Notes under the pieces: model-generated
What the model was told of the DNA's origin: nothing
What the model saw: only the letters and a program-made list of their open reading frames with translations
The model's database searches: none
Shown here: positions 59,621 through 64,000 of the stretch, in pieces
Numbering within the stretch: the stretch's first letter is position 1
How the letters are laid out: every line of letters begins with the position of its first letter
Made by a program: the position numbers and the translations under genes
Source: Xestospongia muta
Taxonomy: Eukaryota > Porifera > Demospongiae > Haplosclerida > Petrosiidae
NCBI GenBank assembly: GCA_963693285.1
Contig: OY848918.1
Coordinates: 7,753,156 to 7,817,155 of the forward strand
Direction of reading: 5' to 3'
DNA length: 64,000 nt

Positions 59621-62046
59621 ATGGAGGAGTATACTGTAGCAATACTTTGCATTCTCATCCTTATCATAGGTGAGTTGATGTTGTAATTATAATATTAAAT
59701 ATAATAAATTGGTTTATAGTCAAGACAGAAGCTTCAGTAACAAGCCTAGATTGCAGTCATGGACTATGTCCACAGACACAAGGAGCAGTCACTTGTACAA
59801 TAACAGCCAGTGTAGCAGCTTGGTATTCTCCTCCATCAGATAGTACTCCCGTTGCTACAGTAAGTTCTGGACAAGTTAGTAATATTGATAATACTGGCTT
59901 TACTGCTGCTTTTGTGAGCAATATTTCTGGACTAACAACTAACTTAAGTTTTACTGCCACTACTGATAAGAATGGAACACAAGTCAGGTGTGTTGATGTG
60001 ATAGATACAAACTCAATGACTTGTACTATTATGGTATCAGGTATGTCACTAACAGTATCATATATAACTAACATGTAATATCATTATAAGGTCCTCCAAA
60101 TGATGCTCCTACAGGACTGGGTTTTACAGCTCTCACAAACACTTCAGTCACTCTCTACTGGTCACCTCCTACTCTTCATCCTAACTGTATAGTTAACTAC
60201 ACTGTTGAGATCAGGACAACCAGTGATAATATATTGATCAGTAGTCTTAGTACTGGTAGTAATATCAGCAGTATTAATGTATCTACTGGTCTCTCTCAGT
60301 CAGTAGAGTATGAGTACAGAGTAGTAGGGTCTGATGCTGTTAATAGAGTAGGACCCTATAGTCAATACACTATGTTCACTCTGGATGGTAAGAATTAAAA
60401 TATTTTAGCCTTTTAAACAGTGTTACTTTAGTTCTACAGGCTGTGCCACTAATCACGTATAATATTACAAAGAATTCAGAGAACTATATCCTTGCTGTGA
60501 TTTGGGAGGTAAATATTGTTCATATCATAACTGAATCTAGTTTTCATTTAGTCTCCTCCCCTCTCCTCTCGTCCTCCTCTCTTGTACTATAAAATCTATC
60601 ACAACATATCAGGTTCACTAACTGTTAATATAACTACTGTTACTAATATTACATTGACTGGAGTACTAGCTGGATATACCTACATTATAACAGTGGTACC
60701 AGTTAATATACTAGGAGATGGATACCCTAATAAGACTATAGGTTATTTAAATATTATTATAAAATGTATTATGTTTACTTCTCATACAGTTATCATTCCT
60801 AAAGAGCCAACAACATCTAGTTTAATAGTATCTTCTGAATTTTATAGTAAGAATAGACAGTATAATCCTCAATCATAATGTTAAATAATTATAAATTAGT
60901 ATCAGCAAGAATATCCAGTACTTCTACAACTGTAAACAATGAGACATCAAATATTAGTAAGTACAATATTATGTTGTCATACATCTAATATTGTTATCGT
61001 ATGCTAACTATAGCAACTACTAGTTCAGTGAAATTTTTGTCATACAACTACTTGACTTGTATTTATGTCATATATACTATTTAATTAATTGATTAGTTAC
61101 CTATTATTGTAGATACTGTTTTGAGTTCTTCTGCATTGCTATTGTCTTCAACTGTTTGTTCAAGTAAATTAATAGTAAAGTTATAAGAAAATTAATTTTT
61201 ATTACAGCTAACGAAAACCAACAAACCTCATGTTTAACAGGTAATATACAATATATTACATAATGTAGCATCTAATATCACTATGTCATCTTGTTTATAT
61301 TCTTTGTACAATGGACTAATGTTAGCCATTCCTCCTTCTTATCTGATTTTGTTATGACTTCTAATTAATTAGAGAAGACTATTTATATAATATTTCTAAA
61401 ACTCCTACATCAGTCATTATTATATCTTGTTATAGAAAAGAGTATATGATGTTAGGAGGTTTGTTCAATATTTGTTGAGGTATAATATTATCTCCTAGTC
61501 TGGACCATCCTTACATAGGTAGTGCTATATATATACTGCCTGGTTGATATGTTAATTTTATATAGGATCCATGCCTACTATCACATTTGTGCCTTCAGTA
61601 TCAGCTACAGATAGACCTCACAGTACCAGAGGTAAGGATATATATTATTACCACTATTGTTCACTATTTCTCTTATGCCTAGTACTAAGTGATGGAGTTA
61701 TTGCTGGTATTATTAGTAGTATTGTTATCTTACTAGTACTAATATTAATTGTTATTTTAACTATTGTAGTAATCTTGATATATAAAGGTCAGTACTATAT
61801 AGTAGTGAGTTGTACTATTACCACTGTATATGTGTGTGTGTCCTACTAGTGTCCAGTACTAAACAGAGTAGAGGTGAGACTAGTCCAGTGATAAAAGAGT
61901 TCTTCTCAGAAAAAAATGAAGCCTATGGTATAACTAAAGGACCAGACGATCAGTCACCAATTGAAGTAACAGAGAATGTAGCATATAGTACAATGGAACA
62001 ACAACCATCACTTAATACTCCTCCAGTTTATGAGACAATAAATTAA
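59621..62046 (+). CDS. D2: Ig/FN3 receptor, intact
   Basis: Exons: signal 59621-59669 (MEEYTVAILCILILII), Ig 59720-60040, FN3-1 60091-60387, FN3-2 60432-60508 and 60552-60741, stalk 60790-60846, 60900-60956, 61113-61163, 61208-61240 and 61566-61631, TM 61683-61787, tail 61850-62046. The sum is 1500 nt, 499 residues. It is a tandem copy of D1; differences cluster in the middle of the Ig exon (around 59840-59930) and in the stalk. Tail: NEAYGIT, NVAYSTM, PPVYETI. The TM-tail intron is 62 nt, so retention would shift the frame, unlike D1. Confidence 0.85.
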
Positions 62047-62529
62047 GATAATAATAAAACAATGACTAATATCTATCAATTTATTGAAAGATAATGTATT
62101 TATAATTTTTATAAAGTTACATTTTTGAAAATATGAAACTGAAAAATCACAATTAAGTAAGTTTTAAACCACAATTCCAATTTATAAATTAATGAGATAG
62201 TTATGTACAATATGAAGAAGAACAAAGTAATTTGATTTGTCAATTGGATGACTCGAAAACAAAATCATATAATATAAATCAAATTATAAGTCTGTTTATT
62301 TCATCAAATGTTCATTAACATTGTCTGAATATTATGAAAGGAGAAACTGTTTTAAACCTTAAGAAACACTTGCACACTACCTTTTGGTTTTTGTTACAAT
62401 TTATATATGTGTACTATAATTATGTAATCCACCTTTTCAAAGATCATTACTCAAATATGACTAAATGTGTTTGTATTTTCAGGAAGATCTAATACATTCA
62501 TATCAAAGAGGAAATTTTGATTTAAGACT
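62047..62529. other. Intergenic downstream of D2
   Basis: No gene; AT-rich, with partial similarity to 10517-10800 after C1. Confidence 0.4.
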
Positions 62530-62911
62530 CTTCATAAATGTATATATATGTATGTATATATGTGTGTGTTTGTGTGTGTGTGTTTTCATTTTACATTATA
62601 TTAACTCCAGTACCAGTAAAAGCTACCAGTATAAGTGCTGGTACTTTCAAGATTGTCATTACATACATAAACCTCATTAATAATAGTAAAATATCAAATG
62701 GTGCATTATTAATTTTTATGACACATAACTAGACAGACATAAATGAACAAATCAACAGTATATATTGCTATTTAATACATCATTTCATACATACACACAT
62801 ACATACATACACACATACATACATACATACATACATACATACATACATGCATACATACATACATACATACATACATACATACATACATACATACATACAT
62901 ACATACATACA

Positions 62912-62945
<34 letters not shown>

Positions 62946-63210
62946 CATACATACATATATATGTGTGTGTGTGTGTGTGTGTTTTCAGTTTACATTATAT
63001 TAACTGCAGTACCAGTAAAAGCACAATACAATTACTCTAATAGTATACGTAGCTAGAACATGTATAGTACTGGCAAATGCATCTGCTGGCTACCAGTACA
63101 AGTGCTGGTACTTTCAAGATTGTCATTAAATAGTAAATACATAAAACAAATTAATAATAGTATGGTATCATATGGTGCATTATTCATTATTATGAAGAAT
63201 GCACCATTAT
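62530..63210. repeat. Direct repeats flanking a CATA microsatellite
   Basis: About 62530-62735 and 62955-63210 share tgtgtgtgtgttttca, ttacattatattaact, agtgctggtactttcaag and atggtgcattatt in the same order. Between them, about 62786-62960, is a long CATA tract with few interruptions. The TYIHTYIH frames over it are artefacts. The element contains tRNA-free, ORF-free sequence, with a small hairpin around taccagtataagtgctggta. Confidence 0.75.
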
Positions 63211-63304
63211 ACATTGCTATTTAATATATCTATGTTGAAGGTGGAGAGACCTTCCTTTCTCCTCCCACTTCATCATTCTACTTTATTAAAACATTTCAGA
63301 GACT

Positions 63305-64000
63305 ATGTTCTTATTAATTCAGTTTATCATTATTGTTGCTACTCTTCAAGATTTATCCTTAAGTAGGTCATGTTCATTGTGATGACTTTGTAATCAATTG
63401 TTTATTGGATCCTTAGGTCTTCTCTATCAAAGTTCTCCATCTTATTCTCTTGTATGTCCTGGAGATAATGTGGTCTTTACTTGTATCACAAACACTGGAC
63501 TTGTCTCATGGACAGATAATTCTGATGGAACTGGAGCCCTAGGATACAATAGTGCTAATGCAATAGGACAACCACCAAGACAATTAGGAATATTTAAAAT
63601 TGCTCTCATTAGTGTTAATGGAAGCATGTTTGTATCAACAGCTACAGTATATAATGTAACATACAGTCAGTCATCTACTAATATTTACTGTTCAGCAGAT
63701 GCTATGAACTACAATGACATGAATACACTAACTGTGAGAGGTAAGTTATGATCATAAAATACTAGTAATTTATTGACTGTGAGAGGTACGTTACGATCAT
63801 AAAACGTGTTTTTATTTGTTGTCTGTGATCAGACCTAGATCCAGTTGGTTCACCAATTGGATTATCAGCAGTATCACTTGATAAAAGTCAAGTCCAACTG
63901 TCGTGGTCTCCACCATCTGGTCACTTTATCTGTATTACTAAATACACTATCAGAGCTATTAGTGATACTACAGGAGATCAAACAGCTAATACTAGTGGAA
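63305..64000 (+). CDS. E: Ig/FN3 receptor, 5' part only
   Basis: Signal exon 63305-63362 (MFLLIQFIIIVATLQ), Ig 63417-63740, first FN3 exon from 63833 and open to the window end. The Ig domain has SLVCPGDNVVFTC, VSWTD and NIYCSAD. FN3 has VQLSWSPPSGHFIC, the same WSPP...C arrangement as C and D. It starts a further subfamily distinct from C and D at the sequence level. The donor region of the Ig exon is duplicated (gtgagaggta at 63733 and again at 63779). The TM and tail lie outside the window, so the tail class is unknown. The donor within the signal exon was chosen as gtaggt because it gives phase 1. Confidence 0.75.

Noticed and set aside
62765..63056. HTYIHTYI repeat proteins
   Set aside because: Translation of the CATA microsatellite; no codon bias, start context or conserved extension.
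1..64000. CRISPR array or bacterial operon
   Set aside because: No regular repeat-spacer pattern, no ribosome-binding sites, and genes are clearly intron-containing.

Overview
The window looks like nuclear DNA of an early-branching animal, most probably a demosponge of the Amphimedon type. The basis is very AT-rich sequence, compact genes with GT-AG introns of mostly 40-80 bp, ancient-looking Ig/FN3 receptor genes in tandem, and degenerate retroelement-like pieces. The species assignment is inference. No rRNA, tRNA, CRISPR or bacterial features were seen.

Almost every gene belongs to one expanded superfamily of type I membrane receptors: a short signal-peptide exon, one Ig-like exon, two FN3 domains (the first on one exon, the second split over two), a stalk built from small exons, a transmembrane (TM) exon, and a cytoplasmic tail rich in tyrosine motifs. 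I name the subfamilies A, B, C, D, E, F and M for convenience. Exon joins use phase 1 introns throughout, apart from the phase 0 junction inside the second FN3 and some in the A tail. The exon models of C2, C3, D1, D2 and F2 sum to open reading frames without adjustment, which supports them.

Layout. (1) Positions 1-10.5 kb, + strand: cassette A1-B1-C1, all three broken by nonsense or frameshift changes. (2) 10.8-11.7 kb: orphan tail exons and a 270-bp tandem repeat. (3) 11.8-40.2 kb, minus strand: M1, M2, M3, M4, M5, F1, F2. M1+M2 with their spacer and a retroelement-like piece (11.8-20.2 kb) repeat as M4+M5 (23.9-33.4 kb). M2 and M5 keep open ectodomain, TM and tail exons; F2 is open except that its signal exon was not found; F1 lacks its 5' end; M1, M3 and M4 are broken. 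(4) 41.4-64 kb, + strand: A2 (truncated), A3 (nearly intact), B2 (broken), C2, C3, D1 and D2 (all open), and E, which runs off the window. A3-B2-C2 (43.66-53.5 kb) is a second copy of the A1-B1-C1 cassette.

How the genes fit together: A tails carry inhibitory-type tyrosine motifs matching the ITIM pattern (ITYAEL, VVYSDI). M and B tails end in a TxYxxI motif (ITSM pattern). C and D share a nearly identical TM and tail with VxYxxM and YETI motifs. Families with different ectodomains share tails, and families with similar FN3 domains have different tails, so the locus shuffles recognition and signalling modules. Multicopy, pseudogene-rich IgSF genes with ITIM-like tails resemble invertebrate allorecognition or immune receptor complexes such as Hydractinia Alr. 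That role here is inference.
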